A stretch of 15,935 bases of DNA from Trueperaceae bacterium (GTDB taxonomy: Bacteria > Deinococcota > Deinococci > Deinococcales > Trueperaceae), in the NCBI GenBank assembly GCA_007130355.1, contig SLSQ01000224.1, positions 1 through 15,935 on the forward strand, written 5' to 3'. Position numbers and translations under genes: made by a program. A model generated the notes under the pieces. That model was given only the letters and a program-made list of their open reading frames with translations, did no database searches and was not told the DNA's origin. Positions 1 through 6,609 of this stretch are shown one piece after another (position 1 is the first letter of the stretch; the number at the start of each line of letters is the position of its first letter).

Positions 1-2
1 AA

Positions 3-20
3 CGGCGCGGCGGAGCGCCG
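3..20. terminator. Possible small hairpin downstream of solute-binding protein 1
   Basis: A perfect 6-bp GC-rich inverted repeat (CGGCGC / GCGCCG, 6-nt loop) lies 20 bp past the stop codon of the minus-strand solute-binding protein gene. The window ends just beyond it, so a following T-tract cannot be checked. It could be a terminator or an intercistronic hairpin before permease genes outside the window. Confidence 0.25.
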
Positions 21-39
21 GGGCGCGTCCGATCCAGCC

Positions 40-1593
40 TCAGCGGTTCAGGCTTGCGTCCTTGAGCCCAAGGAAGTGGTGGAACGGGTCGTAGGCGAAC
101 CCTTCCAGATCGGGCGACGCCGCCGAGATCACCTCCGGGTAGTAGAGGATCACGTACGACGCATCGTCCACGACGATCTCTTGCAGCTCGAGGTAGTACG
201 CGCGTCGTTCGTCGAAGTCGGTGGTGGTCCGGGCGAGGTCCATCAGTTCGTCCGCCCGTTCGTTCTCGTAGAACTGTCGGTTCGGACCGGCGGGCGGGTG
301 GTTGCGGCTGTGGAACTGTCGGTACACGCCACGGTCGGGGTCGGCCAGGGCGCCCCACCCGGCGATCCACATCGGCACCGTGCCTTCGGCCAGACGCTCG
401 AAGAAGGAGGCGGATTCGATCTCGGACACGGCCACATCGATGTTGCCGTGCCGTCCGAGCTCCTGCTGGATCAGTTCCGCGACCTGCCGGTTGATCGGGT
501 CGGGGCGGATGATCAGTTCGGTCTCGAAGCCGTCGGCGTAGCCGGCTTCGGCCAGCAGTTCGGCGCCTCGCTCCGGATCGTAGGGGAAGCCGACGTCGGG
601 GTCGTGCGCCCACGACTCGGCCACGATGGGAGAGTTGCCGACCTGGCCGACGCCGTCCAGGATGAACTCGACGATGTCCGACTTGGGGATCATGTGGGCG
701 ATCGCTCGACGCACGAGGACGTCCTCGAGCGGCCCGAGGCGGGTGCTGATCCCGAGGTTCTCGTACCGAGCCGACGGCGACCGGGTCACGTCGACGGCCG
801 GGTCGAGGTCGAGACGCTCGACGTCCAACGGGTCGATCCGGTCCACGAGGTCGACGCCTCCGGTTTCGAGCTCGATCGTCCGCACGGTGGTGTCGGTAAT
901 GGGGCGGAACACCAGGCGGTCGATCTCGGGTCGCCCTTCGAACCAGTCGTCGTACGCCTCGAGGACGACGCGCTCGCCGGTGACCCACTCGACGAACTGG
1001 AACGGGCCGCTGCCGAGCGGCTCGCTCGAGAACGCTTCGTCGCCCACCTCTTCGACGTAGTGCTTGGGCACGATTCCGTGGTTCAGGTAGTAGATGAACG
1101 GCGAGCTGGGCTCGGCGAGCGTGAGGACGACGGTGTAGCGGTCCGGCGTCTCGATCGACTCGATGTCCCGATAGAAGCTGAGTCCGAGGTAGCCGCCGTC
1201 CGGGTCGCGCAGCCCGTCGTAGGTGTAGGCGACGTCCTCGGAGGTGATCTCCGTGCCGTCGTGGAACGTCAGCCCTTCACGCAAGGTGATGTGGTAGGTG
1301 CGATCGTCGGGGTTCTCGATCGACTCGGCCAGCATCGGCACGATGTTCAGCTCCTCGTCCCACACCAGCAGCGGCACGTGCAGCAGCGTCATGATGTTCT
1401 GGTTCGCCACCGTGCCGGATTGGCGGGGGTCCATGCTGGACGTTTCCGCATCGACGCCGATCGTCAGCGTCGACTGTGCGGCCGCCGACCCCAGGCCGAA
1501 CACCGTCAGAGATAGCGCAGCGCACAGAACGACGAGCGCTCGGGCGCTGCTACGTCCGCGCGGTGCGCGCGTTTCGGATGCCGTGGATCGCAT
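40..1593 (-). CDS. ABC transporter substrate-binding protein, peptide/opine/nickel family (SBP_bac_5)
   Basis: Periplasmic binding protein of the DppA/OppA class, 517 aa, normal for the family. Residues 1-39 are a signal peptide: a basic n-region with several Arg, a hydrophobic stretch (about 19-36) and an AAA|QS-type cleavage site. No lipobox Cys is present, so the protein should be soluble in the periplasm. The mature N-terminus has the family pattern: a beta strand, a Met-Asp-Pro segment, then 'REGLTFHDGTEITSEDVAYTYD', the usual SBP_bac_5 signature. The ATG is preceded by AGGAGG at about 7 nt. The gene diverges from GntR regulator 1, which probably controls it. It resembles the second binding protein at 6610-8166 in length and layout but is clearly a different sequence. 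No permease or ATPase follows inside the window. The ligand is unknown; dipeptides, oligopeptides and other small polar compounds are all transported by this family. Confidence 0.93.
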   Translation of the reverse strand: MRSTASETRAPRGRSSARALVVLCAALSLTVFGLGSAAAQSTLTIGVDAETSSMDPRQSGTVANQNIMTLLHVPLLVWDEELNIVPMLAESIENPDDRTYHITLREGLTFHDGTEITSEDVAYTYDGLRDPDGGYLGLSFYRDIESIETPDRYTVVLTLAEPSSPFIYYLNHGIVPKHYVEEVGDEAFSSEPLGSGPFQFVEWVTGERVVLEAYDDWFEGRPEIDRLVFRPITDTTVRTIELETGGVDLVDRIDPLDVERLDLDPAVDVTRSPSARYENLGISTRLGPLEDVLVRRAIAHMIPKSDIVEFILDGVGQVGNSPIVAESWAHDPDVGFPYDPERGAELLAEAGYADGFETELIIRPDPINRQVAELIQQELGRHGNIDVAVSEIESASFFERLAEGTVPMWIAGWGALADPDRGVYRQFHSRNHPPAGPNRQFYENERADELMDLARTTTDFDERRAYYLELQEIVVDDASYVILYYPEVISAASPDLEGFAYDPFHHFLGLKDASLNR

Positions 1594-1623
1594 GGTGCCT
1601 CCTCATGCTACAGGTCGTGCGTT

Positions 1624-1648
1624 CGAGCGAACGAGTCGCGTTCGCTCG
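1624..1648. repeat. 9-bp inverted repeat in the leader of solute-binding protein 1
   Basis: CGAGCGAAC and GTTCGCTCG form a perfect 9-bp inverted repeat with a 7-nt loop, 31-55 bp upstream of the ATG at 1593. In the minus-strand transcript it would fold as a leader hairpin just above the SD. As DNA it could be a regulator site. The sequence does not say which. Confidence 0.5.
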
Positions 1649-1709
1649 TGCCGATGAAATGCACGCGAGGCGGCATCGCCGCTGCACGCGGTTCCATTGC
1701 GGATGCCGA

Positions 1710-1739
1710 AGGCTAGCAAACGGACGTATTTCCCGTCAA
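1710..1739 (-). promoter_or_regulatory. Candidate sigma70-type promoter for solute-binding protein 1
   Basis: On the minus strand, TTGACG (1739-1734) is followed after 18 nt by TAGCCT (1715-1710). The -35 is close to consensus and the -10 has only the TA...T frame. It would give a leader of roughly 110 nt that contains the 1624-1648 inverted repeat. An alternative extended -10 (TGCTAAAAA, minus strand, 1780-1772) sits right beside the GntR operator candidate. Confidence 0.35.
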
Positions 1740-1784
1740 TCATCACTTCGTATTGCGCGTGCTGCACGGCCTTTTTAGCACCTC

Positions 1785-1804
1785 ATGCAACGTGTTGCAT
1801 GCAA
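1785..1804. promoter_or_regulatory. Candidate GntR operator (overlapping palindromes)
   Basis: ATGCAA-CGTG-TTGCAT (1785-1800) is a perfect 6-bp inverted repeat with a 4-bp spacer. Its right arm is shared with a second perfect palindrome, TTGCATGCAA (1795-1804). Three TGCAA/TTGCA half-sites therefore lie in 20 bp, in an otherwise irregular divergent intergenic region. FCD-type GntR repressors bind short inverted repeats at their own promoters, so autoregulation by the product of 1882-2574 and control of the divergent binding-protein gene is the natural reading. Assignment to this regulator is inference. Confidence 0.6.
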
Positions 1805-1827
1805 CTCGACGTCGCGAATGCTACGAT
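1800..1827 (+). promoter_or_regulatory. Weak candidate promoter of GntR regulator 1
   Basis: TACGAT (1822-1827) is a plausible -10. A poor -35-like TGCAAC (1800-1805) lies 16 nt upstream and is part of the operator palindromes. If correct, a repressor bound at 1785-1804 would block RNA polymerase. The leader would be about 50 nt, ending in a GGAGGGGGA ribosome-binding site at 1865-1873. Confidence 0.25.
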
Positions 1828-1881
1828 TCGGGCGTTCGGACGACGGTCCGATCCGCACGGTTTTGGAGGGGGAGCATTCCG

Positions 1882-2574
1882 ATGAACAAGCTGGGGCGTG
1901 TTTCCCGCACGAGATCGGTGACCGACCGGACCTACGACCGGATCAAGCACGCCATCGTCACGAACGCGTTCGAGCCGGGCGAGACCCTCTCGGCAGAGTC
2001 GCTCGCCCGTCAGCTGGGCGTCAGCCGTACGCCGGTCCGAGATGCGCTCCTGATGCTCCGCAACGAGGGGTTCGTCGAGGGCGACGCCGTTCGCGGCAAG
2101 GGCATGGTGGTCGCGGGCCTTCGGCTCGAGGATCTCGGCGATCTGTTCGATCTGCGGTTCGCGATCGAGGCCGGCGCCCTGACCCTCGTCGTCGAGCGTT
2201 GCGACGCGACGGCGCTCCACGCGATGCGCGACGAGCTCGTTCGGCACCGCGACCCGCAGAGCGCCGAGGACGCGGCCGCCGCTTCCCTGGCCGATCTGGA
2301 GTTCCATCGCGCCTTCGTGCGGGCCACGGGGAACAAGCACTTCCTCCGCGCCTGGGACCAGTTGGCCAGTCAGCTCAAGCGCTTCTGGGACGCCGGCCGC
2401 ATGATCCCGGGCCGGGCCCGCGAGGACATCGAGGAGAGCCTCGCCATCGCCGACGCGCTCATCGACCGAGATGCCGAAGCCGCACGCACCCGGCTCACCG
2501 TCCACCTGGCCAACACGCGCGACGAGGTCATCGCCTGGCATCGCCGAAGGACGGAGCCCGAGTCCAGTTCCTGA
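1882..2574 (+). CDS. GntR-family transcriptional regulator, FadR/FCD subfamily (regulator 1)
   Basis: DNA-binding repressor or activator of 230 aa. Residues about 15-78 form the GntR winged helix: 'RQLGVSRTPVRDALLMLRNEG' contains the recognition helix, followed by a Gly-rich wing. Residues about 85-220 form the all-helical FCD ligand domain. D138 and H142 (DLEFHRAF) and H208 (VHLANTRD) match usual FCD metal ligands. The middle His, normally in an 'EHxAI' motif, appears to be Ser186 (EESLAI), so metal binding may be lost or altered. I chose the ATG at 1882 because a purine-rich SD (1865-1873) precedes it and the GntR domain starts soon after; upstream in-frame codons run through the operator region. 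It heads the plus-strand VOC / DapA-like / racemase genes and diverges from the binding-protein gene, so it probably senses their substrate or an intermediate. Confidence 0.92.
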   Translation: MNKLGRVSRTRSVTDRTYDRIKHAIVTNAFEPGETLSAESLARQLGVSRTPVRDALLMLRNEGFVEGDAVRGKGMVVAGLRLEDLGDLFDLRFAIEAGALTLVVERCDATALHAMRDELVRHRDPQSAEDAAAASLADLEFHRAFVRATGNKHFLRAWDQLASQLKRFWDAGRMIPGRAREDIEESLAIADALIDRDAEAARTRLTVHLANTRDEVIAWHRRRTEPESSS

Positions 2575-2656
2575 CCGAGCCGGTGTCGGTCGGTCCCCCT
2601 CCCGAGCGACGGCACCGAACCCCCACGACGCCCCACGCACGAGGAGACGATTCGAG

Positions 2657-3052
2657 ATGAGCGATCTGCTGTCCACCTTCGACCTGAAGGGCCAGGTCAT
2701 GTTCCTGCCCACCGATGATCACCAGAAGTCCATCGACTTCTACGAGGGCGTGCTCGGACTGGAGCTGGTCCGCGACCAGGGACTGTGCCGCATCTACAAG
2801 ACCGGGCCGAGCGCGTACGTCGGCTTCTGCGATCGCGGCTACTCCATCCCCACCGAGTTCCGCGTCGTCATCACGCTTCTGATCGACGACGTCGACGGCG
2901 TGTACGCCGCAGCCCAGAAGGCCGGCGTGCCCACCGAGAACACGCCAGGGACCAGCGAGCGGTTCAACGTGTACCAGTTCTTCCTGCGCGATCCGAACGG
3001 CTACCTCGTGGAGATCCAACGGTTCAACGACCCGCTGGAGGGCGACGCGTGA
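2657..3052 (+). CDS. VOC-superfamily (glyoxalase/extradiol dioxygenase fold) protein 1
   Basis: A 131-aa single-module vicinal-oxygen-chelate protein. It shows the two beta-alpha-beta-beta-beta halves: 'SIDFYEGVLGLELV' (about 25-38), and a second half with 'IDDVDGVYAAAQKAGV' (about 76-91) ending in 'RDPNGYLVEIQRF' (about 111-123). E119 fits the usual last metal ligand. The first metal His expected in the opening strand is Gln13 (GQVMFLP), so the metal site may be non-standard or completed by a partner chain. GAGGAGA lies about 9 nt before the ATG. It follows regulator 1 by 82 bp, and its stop overlaps the next gene's GTG (GTGA), a sign of translational coupling to the DapA-like enzyme. The role (isomerase, epimerase, lyase or dioxygenase) cannot be fixed from the sequence. 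Confidence 0.85.
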   Translation: MSDLLSTFDLKGQVMFLPTDDHQKSIDFYEGVLGLELVRDQGLCRIYKTGPSAYVGFCDRGYSIPTEFRVVITLLIDDVDGVYAAAQKAGVPTENTPGTSERFNVYQFFLRDPNGYLVEIQRFNDPLEGDA

Positions 3053-3960
3053 GCCGGGCGACGAAGCTGCACGGCGTGAACCCGATCCTGCCGACGCCGT
3101 TCCGGGACGACGGCTCGTTGGACCTCCCGAGCCTGGGCCGCCTGGTCGACTACCAGCGCGAGGCCGGCGTGCATGGACTCGCGATCCTCGGATTCATGGG
3201 CGAAGCCCACAAGCTCTCCGACGCCGAGCGCGACACCGTCATCCGCACGACGATCGAACACGCCGGCGACCTGCCCGTCTGGGTCGGCGTCCGCGCCCAC
3301 GGCGCGGCGGGTGCGGTCGAACAGGCGCGCGCGGCCCAAGCGCTGGGCGCCGCCGCGGTGTTCGTGGCTCCGGCCGGACCCCAGAACGACGCGGCACTGT
3401 ACGAGTTCTTCGCCACCGTCGCCGCCTCGGTGGACGTGCCGATGATCCTGCACGACTTCCCCGAATCGTTCGGCATCACGCTCTCGCCGGAGCTGATCGC
3501 ACGCTTGGCCCGCGACGGGCACGCTCCGTACATCAAGGCCGAGGAACCCCCGGTCCTCCAGAAGATGACCAAGGTCCTCGACCTGTCCGAGGGCACGATC
3601 GGCGTGTTCGGCGGCCTCGGCGGCACCTACTTCCTGGAAGAGCTCGAACGTGGCGCCGTCGGCATCATGACCGGCCTCGCCTACCCCGAAGTCCTGCTCC
3701 GGATCTACGAGCGCTTCGAGCAGGGCGACCACGAGGGCGCGGCCACCGTATTCGACCGCTACGTCCCGTACATCCGCTACGAGTTCCAGCCGAAGATCGG
3801 CCTCGCCTACCGCAAGCACATCTTCGCGAAGCGCGGACTGTTCCAGAGCACCTTCATCCGCCCCCCCGGCATGCAGTTGGACGACCGAAGCCGCGACGAA
3901 CTCGAACGCGTGCTGAGGCGCGTCGGCCTGGCGCTCGAGCCCGGCGTCGCGAAGATCTGA
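3049..3960 (+). CDS. Dihydrodipicolinate synthase/N-acetylneuraminate lyase (DapA/NanA) family protein
   Basis: Class I (Schiff-base) aldolase or dehydratase with a TIM barrel, 303 aa, the family's usual length. 'GFMGEAHKLSDAER' (48-61) corresponds to the GTTGE...L..E substrate-carboxylate motif. K163 in 'YIKAEEPP' is the Schiff-base lysine. 'VFGGLGGTYF' matches the later glycine-rich loop. The conserved Tyr before the N-V-P motif (Tyr133 in E. coli DapA) appears to be His135 in 'LHDFPES', so this is probably not a genuine lysine-biosynthesis DapA but a catabolic 2-keto-acid aldolase or dehydratase. The GTG at 3049 overlaps the VOC stop by 4 bp and has GGAGGG about 6 nt upstream. In-frame codons further upstream lie inside the VOC gene and are not needed. 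The racemase follows after 1 bp. The likely substrate is a 2-oxo acid or a precursor of one. Confidence 0.9.
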   Translation: MSRATKLHGVNPILPTPFRDDGSLDLPSLGRLVDYQREAGVHGLAILGFMGEAHKLSDAERDTVIRTTIEHAGDLPVWVGVRAHGAAGAVEQARAAQALGAAAVFVAPAGPQNDAALYEFFATVAASVDVPMILHDFPESFGITLSPELIARLARDGHAPYIKAEEPPVLQKMTKVLDLSEGTIGVFGGLGGTYFLEELERGAVGIMTGLAYPEVLLRIYERFEQGDHEGAATVFDRYVPYIRYEFQPKIGLAYRKHIFAKRGLFQSTFIRPPGMQLDDRSRDELERVLRRVGLALEPGVAKI

Positions 3961-3961
3961 C

Positions 3962-4636
3962 GTGCCCCGCGTCCTCGTCCTCAACCCGAACAGCAACCCC
4001 GCCGTCACCGAAGGCATCGACAGCGCCCTCGACGGCCTCCGCCACGACCTCGGCGTCACCCTCGACGTCGCCGGCCTGACCGGCACGCCGTTCGGCATCG
4101 AATCCCAACGCGACGTCGACGCCGTCGCCGGACCGATCGCCCGTCACGTCCACGATCACGAAGGCGCCTACGACGCCTTCGTGATCGCCTGCTTCTCCGA
4201 CCCCGGACTCCACGGCGCCCGCGAAGCGACCCGCAAACCGGTCCTCGGCATCGCCAGCAGCGGACTCCTCACCGCGCTCGCGCTCGGCGAAGCGGTGGGC
4301 GTCGTCTCGATCGGCAGCGGCTCGCTCCCCCGCCACCACCGCCTCTACCGGGCCATGGGCGTCGCACCTCGAATTCGCGCCGACCTCCCGGTCGGCGCGT
4401 CCGTCGGCGACCTGGCCGGCGGATCCGACGGACCCGACGGCATGCAGAACGCCATGGAAGGGGTCGGACGCCGTCTGGTCGCCGAACACGGTTGCGACGT
4501 GCTCGTCCTCGGCTGCGCCGGCATGACTCGCTACCGAGCGCCGCTCGAAGCGGCGCTCGGGGTTCCGGTCGTCGACCCGGCCCAGGCGGCGACCGGCATG
4601 GCGATCACGGCCGCCGTGCTGGACCTCAGCTCCTGA
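3962..4636 (+). CDS. Asp/Glu/hydantoin racemase family protein
   Basis: A cofactor-independent two-cysteine racemase or isomerase, 224 aa. The N-terminal 'VLNPNSNPAVT' (6-16) is the hydantoin/allantoin racemase signature. The two catalytic cysteines are C77 in 'IACFSDPGLHGARE' and C185 in 'VLGCAGMTRY', at family spacing. Hydantoin-type specificity is more likely than aspartate or glutamate racemase because of the NPNSN start and the short length; malate isomerase-like or decarboxylase members of the superfamily remain possible. It starts with GTG one base after the DapA-like stop and has only a weak SD, so translation is probably coupled. Its last four codons overlap, on the opposite strand, the end of the dppC-like gene by 11 bp. 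It may interconvert enantiomers of the imported compound before the aldolase or dehydratase step. Confidence 0.9.
   Translation: MPRVLVLNPNSNPAVTEGIDSALDGLRHDLGVTLDVAGLTGTPFGIESQRDVDAVAGPIARHVHDHEGAYDAFVIACFSDPGLHGAREATRKPVLGIASSGLLTALALGEAVGVVSIGSGSLPRHHRLYRAMGVAPRIRADLPVGASVGDLAGGSDGPDGMQNAMEGVGRRLVAEHGCDVLVLGCAGMTRYRAPLEAALGVPVVDPAQAATGMAITAAVLDLSS
4534..4560. terminator. 12-bp perfect hairpin inside the racemase 3' end (possible terminator of the facing operon)
   Basis: CCGAGCGCCGCT and AGCGGCGCTCGG form a perfect 12-bp stem with a 3-nt CGA loop, within codons about 191-200 of the racemase. It lies about 65-92 nt beyond the stop codon of the minus-strand dppC-like gene. The convergent operons leave no non-coding space, so this is the only strong stem where the minus-strand transcript could end. 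No T-tract follows on either strand, so Rho-independent termination is uncertain. Confidence 0.35.
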
Positions 4637-5489
4637 GCCGCGGATCCATCGCGTCCCGCAGCGCGTCGCCGAACAGGTTCAGCGCGAGCACCGTGACCGT
4701 GATGGCGATGCTCGGGAACACCGACACCCACGGCGCTTGCGCGAGGTAGCGACGGCCGTCGTTGACGATGCTTCCCCACGACGCTTCGGGCGGTTGCACG
4801 CCGAAGCCGAGGAAGCCGAGGTTCGCTTCGAGGATGATCACGTTCGCGGTGTAGATCGTCGCCATGACGATGATCGGCGCCGTCACGTTGGGAAGGACGT
4901 GCTTGACGACCGTGCGCAGACCCCGCGCGCCCAAGGCGCGGGTGGCGTGCACGTACTCCAGCTCCCGTACCGACAGCACGCTGCCGCGGACGACCCGCGC
5001 GAACTGCGGGATGGTCGCGATGCCGGTCGCCAGGATCACGTTCGTGACGTTCGAGCCGAGGACGACGATCAAGGTGAGCGCCAGCAGCAGGAGCGGGAAG
5101 GCGAGCATCGTGTCGATCAACCGCGACACGATCGTGTCGACGCGCCCACCGACGTACCCGGCCAGGAGCCCGAGCACGACGCCGATGGCGGCTCCGAACG
5201 CGACGGCGACGATGCCGACCGTCAGCGACACGCGCGCTCCGTGGATCGTACGGCTGAGCACGTCACGGCCGTAGTGGTCGGTTCCGAACCAGTGCTCGGC
5301 GCTCGGTCCGGACAGCCTCGCGGGGAGGTTCGGTCGGTTCGGATCGGCCGGCGCCACGTACGGTGCGAAGATCGCGGCGCCCGCGATCACGATCAGGGTC
5401 ACGAGGCATACGATCGCGATCGGGTTGCGTCGCAGCTTGCGCACGACGACCGCGAAGAAGCTCTCGTTGCGTACGTCCGGGTCGCGCAT
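4626..5489 (-). CDS. ABC transporter permease, DppC/OppC type
   Basis: Inner-membrane permease of the dipeptide/oligopeptide/nickel family, 287 aa. A cytoplasmic N-terminus leads to a first membrane helix (about 23-45). A periplasmic segment with 'HWFGTDHYGRDVLSRTIHGAR' (66-86) follows, the hallmark of DppC proteins, and then the five-helix BPD_transp_1 core. The EAA loop that docks the ATPase is visible at about 178-200 (EYVHATRALGARG...KHVLPN). The C-terminus, with 'LEANLGFLGFGVQPPEASWGS' and 'MDPRLRS', is typical. I chose the ATG at 5489 because AAGGAGG precedes it by 11 nt. A GTG at 5519 overlapping the dppB stop (GTGA) would add ten residues and is the alternative. It forms the channel with the DppB-type protein upstream. 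No ATPase subunits are present in the window, so they must be encoded elsewhere or shared. Confidence 0.93.
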   Translation of the reverse strand: MRDPDVRNESFFAVVVRKLRRNPIAIVCLVTLIVIAGAAIFAPYVAPADPNRPNLPARLSGPSAEHWFGTDHYGRDVLSRTIHGARVSLTVGIVAVAFGAAIGVVLGLLAGYVGGRVDTIVSRLIDTMLAFPLLLLALTLIVVLGSNVTNVILATGIATIPQFARVVRGSVLSVRELEYVHATRALGARGLRTVVKHVLPNVTAPIIVMATIYTANVIILEANLGFLGFGVQPPEASWGSIVNDGRRYLAQAPWVSVFPSIAITVTVLALNLFGDALRDAMDPRLRS

Positions 5490-5515
5490 GGTCGTGACGC
5501 CCTCCTTCGTGCCGC

Positions 5516-6457
5516 TCACGAGTACTGGATCCTCGGATCCAAGGCCGCGTAGGCGAGGTCGACGAGCAGGTTGATGACGATGAAGCTCACGGCGAAGAAG
5601 GCGACCGTGGCTTCGACCTGCGGGTAGTCCCGGGCGTAGATCGAATCGATGAGGAGCCGCCCGAGTCCGGGGCGTACGAACAGCGTTTCGGTGATGACCG
5701 TCCCGCTCATGAGGCGGCCGAAGCTGAGGCCGATGATCGTGACGACCGGGATCATCGACGGCTTGAGCACGTGCTTGAGGGTGATGCTCCGGGCCGGGAG
5801 CCCCTTGGACCGCGCCGTCCGAACGTAGTCGAGGCCGAGGATCTCGAGGACGCTCGACCGGGTCATGCGGGCGATGATCGACATCGAGCTGATCCCGAGC
5901 GCGATGGCGGGAAGCGCCAGGTGCCGCATCCGATCGGAGAAGCTGTTCGCGTCGCCGGCACCGATCGAGGGGAACCAACCGAGGTTGTACGAGAAGGCGA
6001 CGAGCAGGATGATCCCGATGGTGAAGACGGGCATGGCGACGCCGACGGTGGCGATGCCGGAGACCACGATGTCCAGCGCGCTGTTGCGCCGGAGGGCGGC
6101 GATGACGCCGGCCGTGATGCCGAGCAGCGCGCCGACGGCGATCCCCGCGACCGCGAGCGTCGCGGTGTAGGGCAACAGCCGAGCGACCTCGGAGAAGACC
6201 GGGCGGCTGGTGCGGATCGAGATGCCGAAGTCGCCGGACACGACGCCGACGAGGTAGTTCCAGTACTGGAGCAGGATCGGCTGGTCCAGCCCCATCTGCG
6301 CCCGGAGGGCCGCGACGGACTCGGCGGTCGCGCTGTCCCCGAGAATGAGGATGGCCGGATCACCGGGGATGAGACGCATGACGAGAAATACGAGCGTGAT
6401 CACGCCGACGAAGGTCGGGATCGAGGTCAGGAATCGTTTCGCGATATAGCTTGCCAT
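5516..6457 (-). CDS. ABC transporter permease, DppB/OppB type
   Basis: Partner permease to the DppC-type protein, 313 aa. The N-terminus 'MASYIAKRFL' leads into the first helix and the family motif 'RLIPGDPA' (28-35). A periplasmic loop with 'LGLDQP'-like and 'GDFGIS' elements follows, then five core helices. The EAA loop at about 205-236 (DYVRTARSKGLP...KHVLKPSMIPVV) contacts the ATPase. It ends 'ALDPRIQYS', the normal DppB terminus. I preferred the ATG at 6457, with GGGAG about 11 nt upstream; a TTG at 6475 would add six residues but lacks an SD. It is separated from the solute-binding gene by 152 bp containing a strong hairpin, and from dppC by 26 bp. Its last codons hold a 16-nt perfect palindrome (5526-5541), probably a by-product of the conserved protein end. 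Confidence 0.94.
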   Translation of the reverse strand: MASYIAKRFLTSIPTFVGVITLVFLVMRLIPGDPAILILGDSATAESVAALRAQMGLDQPILLQYWNYLVGVVSGDFGISIRTSRPVFSEVARLLPYTATLAVAGIAVGALLGITAGVIAALRRNSALDIVVSGIATVGVAMPVFTIGIILLVAFSYNLGWFPSIGAGDANSFSDRMRHLALPAIALGISSMSIIARMTRSSVLEILGLDYVRTARSKGLPARSITLKHVLKPSMIPVVTIIGLSFGRLMSGTVITETLFVRPGLGRLLIDSIYARDYPQVEATVAFFAVSFIVINLLVDLAYAALDPRIQYS

Positions 6458-6505
6458 GCTCTTGGTCGCTCCCAACGACGGCCGTGCCGCGACCCGTACC
6501 GACCG

Positions 6506-6535
6506 CGTGCCGGATCCGGATGTGGATCCGGCACG
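6506..6535. terminator. 12-bp intercistronic hairpin between the solute-binding and permease genes
   Basis: CGTGCCGGATCC and GGATCCGGCACG pair perfectly over 12 bp with a 6-nt loop; further pairing (ACC/GGT at 6502-6504 and 6538-6540) extends the stem past a small bulge. It sits 49 bp before the dppB-like ATG and 74 bp after the binding-protein stop, both on the minus strand. No T-tract follows, so it is unlikely to be a full terminator. In many binding-protein transporter operons a stem-loop here protects the upstream mRNA, so that more binding protein than permease is made; that role is inferred. Confidence 0.6.
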
Positions 6536-6609
6536 TCGGTTCGGCGTGCTCGGTCGGTCCTAGCGTTCGGAGTGACGAGGACCGGGCCGAGCGTCGGTCG
6601 TCGCCCCGG

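Noticed and set aside
76..1515. Long plus-strand reading frame of 479 codons opposite the first binding-protein gene
   Set aside because: Antisense shadow of a convincing SBP_bac_5 gene; Arg/Val/Asp-rich composition without domain motifs. High GC makes such frames common.
5526..5541. 16-nt palindrome TGGATCC-TC-GGATCCA at the dppB 3' end
   Set aside because: It encodes the conserved permease C-terminus (DPRIQ) and has a 2-nt loop, so it is best explained by the protein sequence.
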